NCBI GenBank assembly: GCA_014529385.2
Contig: CM043953.1
Location: 71,978,872-72,042,871 of the forward strand
DNA length: 64,000 bases
Reading direction: 5' to 3'
From: Adiantum capillus-veneris
Taxonomy: Eukaryota > Streptophyta > Polypodiopsida > Polypodiales > Pteridaceae
Shown: positions 1-9,539 of the stretch, piece after piece
Position numbering within the stretch: position 1 is the stretch's first letter
How the letters are laid out: each line of letters begins with the position of its first letter
Position numbers and translations under genes: made by a program
Notes under the pieces: model-generated
Told to the model about the DNA's origin: nothing
Databases searched by the model: none
Seen by the model: the letters and a program-made list of their open reading frames with translations, nothing else

Positions 1-17
1 TTAACAATCTCCCACTT
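1..17 (-). repeat. 3' LTR edge and polypurine tract of Copia-1
   Basis: On the minus strand a purine-rich tract, AAGTGGGAGAT (positions 17-7), is followed directly by TGTTAA (6-1). The same TGTTAA starts the 5' LTR at 4849. The polypurine tract primes plus-strand DNA synthesis. Only six bases of the 3' LTR lie in the window, so the element's left target-site duplication cannot be checked. Confidence 0.8.
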
Positions 18-66
18 GGAGACTGATCTCCAAACCAAACCTGTGACTGCTTTCCATTCTGGCTTC

Positions 67-3000
67 TTATCCTTGAATGCCGATTGAAGATGAGCAGAAG
101 CTCAACTTCTCCTTGTTGACCACCTTTGTAAACATGTCTGCAGGATTTTCACTTGTATGCACCTTTCCTAGCTTTAGTTGTCCCTCTTCCAAAAGAGTGC
201 GTATGAAGTGATATCTCACCTCAATGTGCTTTGTCCTTGAATGAAAGGCTGAATTCTTCGCAAGATGGATAGCGCTTTGGCTATCACTGTACAAGACACA
301 ATTGTCTTGTTTGAATCCAAGCTCTTCTAAGAATCTGTGAAGCCACAGAATTTCTTTGCTTGCCTCCGTCATTGCTACATACTCTGCTTCCGTGGTAGAA
401 AGTGAAACCACTTTCTGCAGCTTTGAAGCCCAGCTTACTGCTGTGCCTCCAACTGTGAACACATAGCCAGTAGTGCTCCTTCGAGTATCTTTGTCACCTG
501 CCATATCTGCATCAACATACCCTTCTAGAAAAATATCATTTCCTCCAAAATACAAAGCATTTGTTGTTGTCCCTTTTAGATACCTAAGTATCCACTTCAC
601 AGCTTGCCAATGCTCTTTACCTGGGTTGTCCATGAACCTACTCACAACTCCCACTGCATGTGCAATGTCTGGCCTTGTCCATACCATAGCATACATTAGA
701 GAACCTACCGCTGCAGCATATGGAACTTTAGACATATAGGCTATCTCCTCTTGTGTCTTTGGACACATATCCTTCGTTAGTTTAAAATGACCAGCCAAAG
801 GTGTAGAAACTGGTTTTGCATTTTGCATTGCAAACCTTTCTAGTACCTTCTTGATGTAATCTTCTTGAGATAGCTTTATTGTCTTCTTCGTCCTGTCCCT
901 TGATATTTTCATACCAAGTATCCTCTTTGCAGCACCTAAATCTTTCATTGAAAAAGATTTAGACAACTCCTCTTTTAGGTCTTTGATGTCCTGCATGTTA
1001 GCACTTGCAATCAACATGTCATCAACATACAACATTAGGATGATGAATTTACCATCTCCCAAATTCTTCGTGTAGACGCAGTGATCCGAGTTGCATCTTG
1101 TGAATCCATGATCCAACATCCATCGATCAAACTTCAAGTACCATTGTCTTGATGCTTGCTTTAAACCATACAAGCTCTTCTTTAATCTGCAAACCATTTT
1201 CTCCTTACCTTTTACTTCATACCCCTTTGGTTGAAGCATGTAGATTTCCTCCTCTAAGTCACCGTGAGGGAATGCCGTATTTACATCCATTTGCTCGAGA
1301 TTTAAATCATGAACAGCCACAAGGCTTAAGACAAGCCTAATTGAGTTCATTTTTACAACAGGAGAAAATATTTCATTGAAGTCAATACCTTTCTTTTGAG
1401 AAAACCCTTTTACCACAAGCCTAGACTTGTACCTTTTCTTCCCACCTTCTTCTTCCTTCAACTTGTACACCCATTTGTTTTGAAGTGCCCGCTTACCTTT
1501 AGGTAACTCAACCAACTCCCATGTTTGGTTGCGATGTAGTGAGTCCATCTCCACTTGCATGCTCTTCGTCCATTCTTCTTTGGATTCATGTTGCATAGCT
1601 TCTTCATATGATTCCGGCTCTCCAGAATCTGAGATCAAGAGATGGTTGAAGGAAGGAACAAACCTTTCTGGAGGTCTACTTGCTCTTGTAGATCTTCGGG
1701 GAATAGGTTGAGTCTCCTCATTTGGTTGACGTTGTTGCACATTGTCACCGTTTGCAGTCCTTGAGTCTTCACCGTCCTCAAGCTCCATGTACTCATCACC
1801 TTTTTCTTTTGTTTGTTTTCTTTCCAAGTAATCTTTGTACATATTTTGTTCGTTAAAAATTACATCCCTACTCCTTAAGATTTTACCATCTTCAGGATTC
1901 CATAGGCGATACCCAAAGTCACCTTCTCCATAGCCAATGAAGAAACACTTTTTGGACTTTGCATCTAGCTTTGATCTTAGGCTTCTATCTATGTGCATGA
2001 AAGCCTCACACCCAAACACTTTGAGAAATGCATAATTCACCGGTTTACCTGTCCATGCCTCTTCTGGAACTCCCCCATCCAATGCTGTTGAGGGTGACCG
2101 GTTGATTAAGTACACAGACGTACTTACAGCTTCCGCCCAAAACTCAAGCGGTAGGCCTGCATGTAGCCGCATGCTTCGTGCTCGCTCCATGATTGTCCTG
2201 TTCATCCTTTCCGAAATCCCATTTTGTTGAGGTGTCCTTGGGGTTGTCCTTTGCCTCCGAATGCCATTGATAGCACAAAAGCTTTCAAAAGCTTGGCTGC
2301 AATATTCGCCTCCATTGTCGGATCTGAGGCATTTAACCTTGGTACCTGTTTCATTCTCCACAAAGGCTTTCCACCTTTGAAATATGGAAAATACATCGGA
2401 TTTATTCTTCATGACATAAACCCATGTTTTTCTAGTCGCATCGTCTATGAATGTTACATAGTACAATGAGCCACCAAGTGATGGTGTACTTGCAGGACCC
2501 CAAACATCAGAATGAACCAACTCAAGTTTTTTATTTTTTCTTTCATTTCCTGATTTTTGAAATTTTACCCTCTTTTGTTTACCATAAACACAATCTTCAC
2601 AGAACTCTAAGTCCACTTCTTTCAAACCTGGTAGAAGCTTCTTTGTTTGAAGGATTTGCATTCCTTTGGCACTCATATGCCCAAGTCGGTAGTGCCACAC
2701 CGCACTGTCAACTTCTGTAGTCGCTGCACAAGCTGAAGGTTGCGTGCTAACAGTACACAAGTAAAGTGTACCGACTTTTTCACCCTTGGCAACCACCAAA
2801 GATCCCTTTGAGATCTTCCACCGTTTGTTTCCGAATGCAATGTTGTGACCTTCATCGTCCAATTGTCCTGTAGAGATCAAATTTTTGCGAAGAGAAGGAA
2901 CATGCCTAACATCTTTAAGCTTCCATTCATTTCCGTTAGCAGTTTTGACAGAAACTGTACCTTTGCCGACAATCTCACAAGCTTCATCATCTCCCAAGTA

Positions 3001-3948
3001 TACATACCCAAAATTACCTTTGGTGTAGTCTTGGAAATGTTGCTTGTGTGGTGTCGCATGGAATGAAGCCCCGGAATCTACTATCCAGGAATTAGACACA
3101 TTGTCTAATGAGAGAATTAGAGCATCTTGCTCTACTTTACCTGCCACATTGGCCTCCGATGTTGGCTTGTTCTCTTGAGACTCTGTCTCCTTCTTCTTCT
3201 TGGACCAGCAATCCTTCTTGACGTGGCCCTTCTTGCCGCAGTTCCAACATTCAAGAACTGACTTTGTGCGTGACTTGCTCCGCCTTGAGCGATCACGACC
3301 CTTTTGGTTTTTGAACCTCTCCTTAAGCCTTCCTCTTGTTTCCACTGATAGTGCAGCACTTGATGATTCTCCTGTGCTTCTCCTTCGCATTTCCTCGCTT
3401 AGGAGAACACCCACAACATCATCAAACTTAAGAGTATTTGTGCCAGAGATAGAATTACTTACAGCCATCACAAGGCTGTCCCAACTATCTGGTAGAGATG
3501 ATAGTATAAGGAGAGCTCGCACTTCGTCATCGAAATTGATTTTCACTGATCGAAGTTGACTTATGTTTGTGTTAAAGTCATTTAGGTGTTCTGCAACTGA
3601 ACCATTCTCTGCCATCTTTAGATTGAACAAGCGCTTCATAAGAAATACCTTATTGGATGCCGATGGTTTCTCGTAGAAGTCGTCAAGTGACTTCATCAAG
3701 TCCTCCGTGGTCTTCATCTCCGAAACATTGAAGGCCACCGTCGACGCCAAGCTTAACCGGATTGTTCCCAGTGCCTTTCGATCAAGGACAATCCATGCTT
3801 CATCTGCCATTGTTGCGGGCTTCTTCGCAAGACCGCCTAGTGGCAAATAGAGGTCCTTCTGGTAGAGATAGTCTTCAATCTGCATCTTCCAATGTTGGTA
3901 GTTTTTGCCGTTGAACTTCTCAATCTTGAGCTTCCCTTCCTCCGCCAT
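67..3948 (-). CDS. Ty1/Copia gag-pol polyprotein, intact (Copia-1)
   Basis: Single uninterrupted frame of 1293 codons, a normal length for a plant Copia polyprotein of the Tnt1/Tork type. The open frame extends to 3957, but only through a GTG. The first ATG, at 3948, gives the usual MAEEGK-type Gag start. Numbered from that ATG, a Gag domain fills roughly residues 1-200. A CCHC zinc knuckle (CWNCGKKGHVKKDC) lies at 234-247 and protease DSGA at 291-294. The integrase zinc site uses H419, H424, C450 and C453, and its catalytic residues D481, D544 and E580 are all present. Reverse transcriptase has YVDD at 974-977. RNase H has D1146, E1187, D1222 and D1271. With a matching PBS, LTR and polypurine tract this looks like a recent and possibly still competent element. 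Expression cannot be judged from sequence. Confidence 0.96.
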   Translation of the reverse strand: MAEEGKLKIEKFNGKNYQHWKMQIEDYLYQKDLYLPLGGLAKKPATMADEAWIVLDRKALGTIRLSLASTVAFNVSEMKTTEDLMKSLDDFYEKPSASNKVFLMKRLFNLKMAENGSVAEHLNDFNTNISQLRSVKINFDDEVRALLILSSLPDSWDSLVMAVSNSISGTNTLKFDDVVGVLLSEEMRRRSTGESSSAALSVETRGRLKERFKNQKGRDRSRRSKSRTKSVLECWNCGKKGHVKKDCWSKKKKETESQENKPTSEANVAGKVEQDALILSLDNVSNSWIVDSGASFHATPHKQHFQDYTKGNFGYVYLGDDEACEIVGKGTVSVKTANGNEWKLKDVRHVPSLRKNLISTGQLDDEGHNIAFGNKRWKISKGSLVVAKGEKVGTLYLCTVSTQPSACAATTEVDSAVWHYRLGHMSAKGMQILQTKKLLPGLKEVDLEFCEDCVYGKQKRVKFQKSGNERKNKKLELVHSDVWGPASTPSLGGSLYYVTFIDDATRKTWVYVMKNKSDVFSIFQRWKAFVENETGTKVKCLRSDNGGEYCSQAFESFCAINGIRRQRTTPRTPQQNGISERMNRTIMERARSMRLHAGLPLEFWAEAVSTSVYLINRSPSTALDGGVPEEAWTGKPVNYAFLKVFGCEAFMHIDRSLRSKLDAKSKKCFFIGYGEGDFGYRLWNPEDGKILRSRDVIFNEQNMYKDYLERKQTKEKGDEYMELEDGEDSRTANGDNVQQRQPNEETQPIPRRSTRASRPPERFVPSFNHLLISDSGEPESYEEAMQHESKEEWTKSMQVEMDSLHRNQTWELVELPKGKRALQNKWVYKLKEEEGGKKRYKSRLVVKGFSQKKGIDFNEIFSPVVKMNSIRLVLSLVAVHDLNLEQMDVNTAFPHGDLEEEIYMLQPKGYEVKGKEKMVCRLKKSLYGLKQASRQWYLKFDRWMLDHGFTRCNSDHCVYTKNLGDGKFIILMLYVDDMLIASANMQDIKDLKEELSKSFSMKDLGAAKRILGMKISRDRTKKTIKLSQEDYIKKVLERFAMQNAKPVSTPLAGHFKLTKDMCPKTQEEIAYMSKVPYAAAVGSLMYAMVWTRPDIAHAVGVVSRFMDNPGKEHWQAVKWILRYLKGTTTNALYFGGNDIFLEGYVDADMAGDKDTRRSTTGYVFTVGGTAVSWASKLQKVVSLSTTEAEYVAMTEASKEILWLHRFLEELGFKQDNCVLYSDSQSAIHLAKNSAFHSRTKHIEVRYHFIRTLLEEGQLKLGKVHTSENPADMFTKVVNKEKLSFCSSSIGIQG

Positions 3949-4007
3949 AACTCCCACTCAATTCAAGGAATCCTTTCCTTGAGATAATTTAGCTACGAGC
4001 AAACCTT

Positions 4008-4019
4008 GCTCTGATACCA
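4008..4019 (-). other. primer-binding site of Copia-1 (initiator tRNA-Met)
   Basis: The minus strand reads TGGTATCAGAGC, the complement of the 3' end of plant initiator tRNA-Met. It sits two bases inside the 5' LTR and 60 bases before the polyprotein start. Confidence 0.95.
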
Positions 4020-4021
4020 GT

Positions 4022-4849
4022 TGTTTGGAAATAAGACGTAGCTAAATAGATAATTGAGTAGATTACTTAATGGAGAGAGACAGATTTATATACACGAGAT
4101 TATAGAGTAGAGAGAGAGAGAGAGTACACACGATATACGTGGTTCACCCAGTGTGGGCTACGTCCACGGGAAAGCAGCCACTCAATGGCTTTAGTACTTC
4201 AAAACAAGAAGTAGTTTACAAAGGGATTATACCCTTAATGGAGCTCCCGCCTTGCTTCACTCTCACCACCTCACACTCACCTTGTTGCATCAACTTTACA
4301 CTATGAAATGTGTGTAGAAATGGCCTCCTTTTATAGGCCAAAAGGGCTGCCCTCTCTTATGAGAGACAGCCATGTGTAGCCGCCCTTGTGCGAATAAGTC
4401 CAAATCGGACCCTCCAATCCGCCCATGTGTGGCCGCCCTTGAGAAGACAAGTCCGCTTTTGAATTCGGCCACCGGCCATTGAATTCGGCAACCGGCCACC
4501 GGCCATTGACTTTCGACCACCGGCCACCGGCCATTGACTTCCGACCACCGACCATCGGCCATTGACTACCGGCCACCGGCCAACCGACCGGTTGTTTTCC
4601 GACCACTTTCCGGCCGCCGTCCGGCCATAGTATTCCGGCGAATAGGAATATTCCGGCGAATAAAAAGTCTCGGGGGCCTCCGCCCCCGAGGCCTTTAAAG
4701 TTGCCCCTGATTCTTGTCCGTGAAAATTTTGGTTTCCGGTGAGTGATTTTCCTTCACGCACGATGGCTTCTCCTCATAATGGGGGCCTTACAAATGTGCG
4801 CTTTTACCACAAAAAATTACAAGGGTAAATCAGGCTCCATACTTAACAA
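4022..4849 (-). repeat. 5' LTR of Copia-1
   Basis: In plus coordinates the segment starts TG (next to the PBS) and ends CA at 4849. On the element strand it starts TGTTAAGTATGGAG, matching the 3' LTR edge at 1-6. A TATA-like TATAAAAG lies on the minus strand at 4335-4328, so transcription would run leftward into the polyprotein. U3 contains a GC-rich minisatellite and a perfect 9 bp stem with a 4 nt loop (4669-4677 with 4682-4690). The insertion lies inside the gag gene of Gypsy-A. The flank after the LTR is ATCCA, the candidate target duplication. Confidence 0.88.
4459..4605. repeat. GC-rich CCGGCCACCGGCCATTGAC minisatellite in the Copia-1 LTR
   Basis: About five imperfect units of roughly 28-30 bp built from GACCACCGGCCACCGGCCAT-like sequence lie in U3 of the LTR. 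GGCCGGTGGCC can fold on itself. Translations from this stretch (GRWPV repeats) are artefacts of the repeat. Confidence 0.75.
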
Positions 4850-6631
4850 TCCACATGTAGCAATCAAAAAGTTTTTCATCTATGATGAAGACCAGAAGCA
4901 GCACAATGTGTGACCTCCATACACCAAAGAGCCAAATGTAGAAGGTTTGGAAACATTTGTTCATCACCAAGTATTGATGTCCTCTTCCACGTAAGAAGGT
5001 ATGGTGCCCCAGATGAAAGGTATATGTGAAGAGAGGAGAAGTTGACTTTGAAGAGGTGAAACCCAATGTGAAGATGATTTGGGCTTCAAAATCTTGGACT
5101 TTCTTGCTAAGAGATTGTCCCATGAATGAAGAGCCACCCACTAAAACACAATTAGAGAGAATGATACCCTTCTGACAGTTTTCTTTTATGATTTTATTTT
5201 TTACTACTCTCCCATGTTCTTCATCCCCTTCTAAGCCCCCCCTTTGGCAAGGTTGTAACTCCTCACATTGTACCACCTCAAAGGTTGATGGATTACTGTT
5301 TGATTTTGTGAAAACTTTGGCTCCTTGCATGATAGGTTCCTCCATGCTTAACATACATGGGTCATACCAATGCTTTTCAACATCCTCAAACACTTTTTGA
5401 AGATTATCCTCACATGGATTCAACTCACACTCTTCTACTTTGTTTTGGAGTTGGCATTCCATGTACACAATCATCTCTTTATGATCAATGTGGTCTATGA
5501 TCTCCCCACCTATGATCTCATCTTCTTCTTCACTCTCTTCTTTTAGACAAGATACACTCTCAGAACATTCCATAAGATCAAAGTTACCTTCAAGGTCTTC
5601 ATTCTCCATAGAGGCATGTTGGACAAAAGCTTCATCTGCTCGGACTAGAAATTGATCCTCCGCCAAAAGGTTGGATGTATCCATTATTGAATCATCAATG
5701 CCATTTGAGATATCTTGTGTCGATTTTTGCATGCTTGTGATAAAGGTAGAATAAAGAGATTCCATAAGATCAAGGTTACCTTCAAGGTCTTCATTCTCCA
5801 TAGAGTCATGTTGCACAAAAGCTTCGTCTGCTCGGACTAGAAATTGATCCTTCGCCAAAAGGTTGGATGTATCCATTATTGAATCATCAATGCCATTTGA
5901 GATATCTTGTGTCGATTTTTGCATGCTTGTTATAAAGGTAGAAGAAAGAGATTCCACATTTGAATCTTGGCCACACACTTTAGCACTTGAATAATCAGTT
6001 GGCATGTAAGTAACTTCTTCAACATTTGTCGGAGTAGAAGGAGACAAGTATGGCAAAGGAGATGACTCCTTGATAGAAACACTTTCATGATGGTTGGTTC
6101 TTCTAGCATGATGGAAACCATTTTTGATGTAGAAGTACTTGTGAAACTTCCTTCGGGCAATAGTGACCGCTTCTTCAAAGGTAGAGGGTCCACTACAAGT
6201 AACCTTAATCTTTAAGAAAGGAGACAAACCCGAATAAATTGCTCCATTTTTACATAATATGGAAATGTAGAACTAAACCCACATCCTCCTCATTGACGAG
6301 AAAAAATATCCTCATAAGCATAGTAGTCTTCACCATGTTGTTGAAGTCTCCCTAATGAAGCCCATGCTGTCTCTGTTGTTGGAAATATAGAGAATCTGGT
6401 CTTCAAAGATTTGGAAATTTGGGTATATCCATCTTCAATCTGAGAAGATATACTCCAAAACCATTGCTCAGAGTTGCCTCTAAGGCATAGAAATAGAAAA
6501 TCCCCTTTTTCAATGTCATCCCTTTTACCAAGGATACGAGAAACCATTCTAAAATCAGCAAGAAAATCATCAACTTCTTCTTCTAGATTTCCGAAGATGA
6601 TTGGGATATCATCAAAGGTATAGCGTGTCAT
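4850..6631 (-). pseudogene. Gag of Gypsy-A, disrupted
   Basis: The frame starts at 6631 with a retrotransposon-Gag-like domain (FGNLEEEVDDFLADF, CLRGNSEQWFW), breaks near 6290 and resumes in another frame from about 6240 (GLSPFLKIK, FEEAVTIARRK). An acidic, low-complexity C-terminal part follows. The frame is open to the Copia-1 insertion and reaches a stop only inside the Copia LTR, at 4830-4832. It holds an exact in-frame 192 bp tandem duplication. The protein would form the capsid of a Ty3/Gypsy element. Protease and pol would lie left of the window. The Gag assignment is from motif appearance; the lineage is not resolved. Confidence 0.75.
5569..5952 (-). repeat. 192 bp in-frame tandem duplication inside Gag of Gypsy-A
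   Basis: 5569-5760 and 5761-5952 are near-identical head-to-tail copies with about a dozen differences. Each encodes a 64-residue acidic unit containing STFITSMQKSTQDISNGIDD. The period is a multiple of three, so the frame is preserved. Confidence 0.93.
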
Positions 6632-6924
6632 AGTTTCTCAATGCTAGAACCACACAAAGATTAGTTCCAAACAATAATTTTCTCTCATGACATCAACTAA
6701 CTACACAAAGTTTTGAAAGGTCTTTTAGCATGAATTCTAGATTCTTATGTGAAAATGTTTTTTTCCTTTCTTATGTTATGCTAATCCAAACCATATTCTA
6801 GATCAATTTTTGTTGCCTTGAAATTAAAATCGGTCATACAAGTTTTCATGATTCATATAATCTACTTGATTATGCTGAAATTCAAGCATTCATGCAATAC
6901 AACAACAATAAGCACAAAGTCATT
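6632..6924. other. leader between PBS and gag of Gypsy-A
   Basis: This 293 bp AT-rich stretch lies between the primer-binding site and the gag start. I see no further gene or repeat in it. Confidence 0.6.
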
Positions 6925-6941
6925 CCTCCGTGGGGGCACCA
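6925..6941 (-). other. primer-binding site of Gypsy-A
   Basis: The minus strand reads TGGTGCCCCCACGGAGG. It is nearly the same as the PBS of Gypsy-E at 33043-33059 (TGGCGCCCCCACGAAGG) and is placed a few bases inside an LTR end. The tRNA species is not assigned. Confidence 0.75.
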
Positions 6942-6944
6942 ATT

Positions 6945-7800
6945 TGAGGCGATCCGGGGCGGGCAACAAGAAGAGCGGCCTCTAAACACCCTTCGAGGCT
7001 CCCGTGCTGCTCAATTGGGGCTGGGGCAAGCACAATCAGAGACAACAACAACCCACAGCCAGAAACCAAACAAGAAAAGGGGCACCACCTAGTTGTAGAT
7101 GCGAACTAGGACGCACGTGATATCTCCTTATACTCAAACGCACAAAGAGAGGGGAATGCAAGATAGCCACACACACCAAACACAAACATTCACCACGCCA
7201 GAGAGAGGTAAAGCGCACAAATCAACTTGAGCAACTCAGTCTTAGCCTTAAGAGTAGATGCACACAAAGCTTGATGAGAAATAGAGAGACAACACAAAAC
7301 TTGACCTTGTTGCAAATACACAAATTGTCTTAGGGTCACGGGAGCCCTCTCACCGAGCACCCTCTTATAATTGAAAGTTTTGGCAAACAATTCAACAAGC
7401 CCTCATACCACCAAGCATGAAATGGCACAATAAACTTCAAGGACAATATACCTTCAACCACCTGATGAGCCAAATTATCAAGTCAATTTGGAGAGAAGAG
7501 TCGTAGTTGCAGCATACAATTGCACCCAAAACTATGAATCTTATTTATGGACAAGAATAGGCTACAAGTGTGATTGCAGAGTATAGTATCACTCCACTCC
7601 TCTAGATGGCATAACTAACTTCAAGCTTCTCCATGCACTTATGTGTAGTGATGGAATAGAGCACTCACAATGCACACACTCTACACAACTAGGCTTGAAG
7701 AGTGGTATGTTATGTGTTGAGAATGGTGTGGTGTAGTGTGATCATGTGATAATTTACAAGGGAGAGAAAGGCTCTATTTATAGGTTTTAGAAGCCCCGAT
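6945..7800 (-). repeat. 5' LTR of Gypsy-A (far end unresolved)
   Basis: The segment begins TGAGGCGATCC three bases from the PBS. A TATA box (CTATAAATAG) lies on the minus strand at 7783-7774, so the promoter fires leftward towards gag. The U3 end should lie right of 7800, possibly as far as about 8640. The second LTR is outside the window, so that end cannot be fixed. No real gene is seen here. Confidence 0.55.
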
Positions 7801-9334
7801 TAGGATTAGGCCTAATCAAGTTTATTTGAAGGAATAAAAGATTATGCATATTTTTATTTTTTTTCATGAGGGTGGGTCTCTCTTGTCCTTTGAGTCACAT
7901 GGATGTGGGCTCAAGGGAAGAGAATTATCGAGGATGAAAGGAGAGAGGATTGAGTGAATAATTTGGGAGTGCTTACTCTAGTAGAGGGTGCATTTTACAA
8001 TAAGGTTAGTGGTTAGTAGTTAGTAATTATCACCAAAAATTATTTACAAAATTTTCAACAAATGGTGAGATATATGATAAGAAAAGTTAGAGAAGGGATG
8101 AGCTTGTAAAGAGAGGTTGAAGCTTTGGAGAAGTTGACATTCACCTCTTTACATCACCGGAAGAAGAAGCAGTTAGCATGGCGAAGTAACGCGTGTCGAT
8201 GAAGCTATGTTATCTTCAAAACTTGGAAAATTCATGATAAAAGCCTTCATTTGTAGAGGTTATCCTTGGATTTTTGCTAATTTTTTGAAGTTCTTTACAA
8301 AGTTGAAGAGAGTATGGTAATATGGACATATATGTAGAGAGAAAGGGGGACACATAGGGTGTAGAAATGGAGGATGAAGGCTATGGAGGTGTGAGAGATG
8401 TGGCAATGGTGAAGAGGGTGAATTAGGACATGGGAGTTGCAGGTTTGGGAGTGGGAAGGAGAGGGAGGAGTGTGTGTGAAAGAGGAAAGTGATAAAGTGG
8501 AAGAGGGAGTGTGGCTGCATAGCATGGGCAAACTGGGGTCCACCAATAAAATAATAGCTCACAGCTCGTAGCTCAAAAAAATATGAAAACATTTGAGGTG
8601 AAAGTTCAACTCACGAGCTACAACTTATATTTGTATCACCTTTTCAAATTCGGGGAGCATGTAATCTTTAAAAATTCAGCAATACCGACTGTTTTTTTCC
8701 AGTGCACAAGGTCCTTGTGAGGTCCTTCTTTGGATGATTCTTTTGAATACCTCCAAGAGTGAGCTCCCCATGGTGTATGCATGCATTCCACATACCCTTG
8801 ACCGTATTTGGTAGGTCTATAATTGAAGATACTGTTGAGATCATGATATAAGTGAATAGTACAACTAAGAAAATCAAATATTGAGGGGTCTAAGAAAAAT
8901 ATGTACATGTCAAATATAAATAATATAGGTGGAAAAAATATAAAGGGGTCAAAATAAATATCTCTCATTATAAGTCTATCATAAAAAGATGAATATCTTT
9001 GGTGGTCTAATTTATGAGAGTAATAGAGAATAGATGTAGAAAGGAAAATATCACAATAGTGAAAAAATATACACATAAATAAAACTAATTTTTTTGGATT
9101 TTGTTGGGATGGAGTTACACCAAAAATAAGAGAAGCTCGCATGAAATTATTTTTATATGGAATAAATAGTATGCAAAATGGTAAGAAAAAATATGGTAAT
9201 GATGAGTCAATGTATATAGCATAAATAACACACACCTAAGTATAAATATTTAAATAAATACCAAAATAATAATGAAAAATCATTTTATTTAGGCCCTATA
9301 TACAATGAAATATTTACACACAAATGGGCCATAA

Positions 9335-9366
<32 letters not shown>

Positions 9367-9400
9367 TTGGCTCAACTAGCCCAGTGACTAGCTAATTAAG
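7801..9400. other. AT-rich gene-free stretch
   Basis: It probably includes the distal U3 of the Gypsy-A LTR. Near 8553-8640 there are short inverted copies of GAGCTAC/GTAGCTC. Open frames of up to 199 codons on the minus strand are strongly biased to F, Y, I and S by AT content, have no domain, and are not called as genes. Confidence 0.6.
9340..9366. repeat. (TTA)n microsatellite
   Basis: Nine uninterrupted TTA units just upstream of the Gypsy-B relict. Confidence 0.95.
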
Positions 9401-9539
9401 GGTTTTTAAGAAGATATGGAAAAATCCCTAACTCACACACGCCTATGTACAGTGAAATGGTAGGGATAACCAAAATGTTTGAGTGATTTGATAGGGTGAG
9501 GTAGCTTACTATTGCAATTATGGAAAGCCAAAAAACGGC

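Noticed and set aside
3200-3559. 119-codon plus-strand frame and other frames opposite the Copia-1 polyprotein
   Set aside because: Antisense shadows of the intact polyprotein.
8636-9235. 199-codon minus-strand open frame
   Set aside because: Composition (F, Y, I, S) simply reflects AT-rich DNA; no domain, no good start context, and it lies next to LTR sequence.
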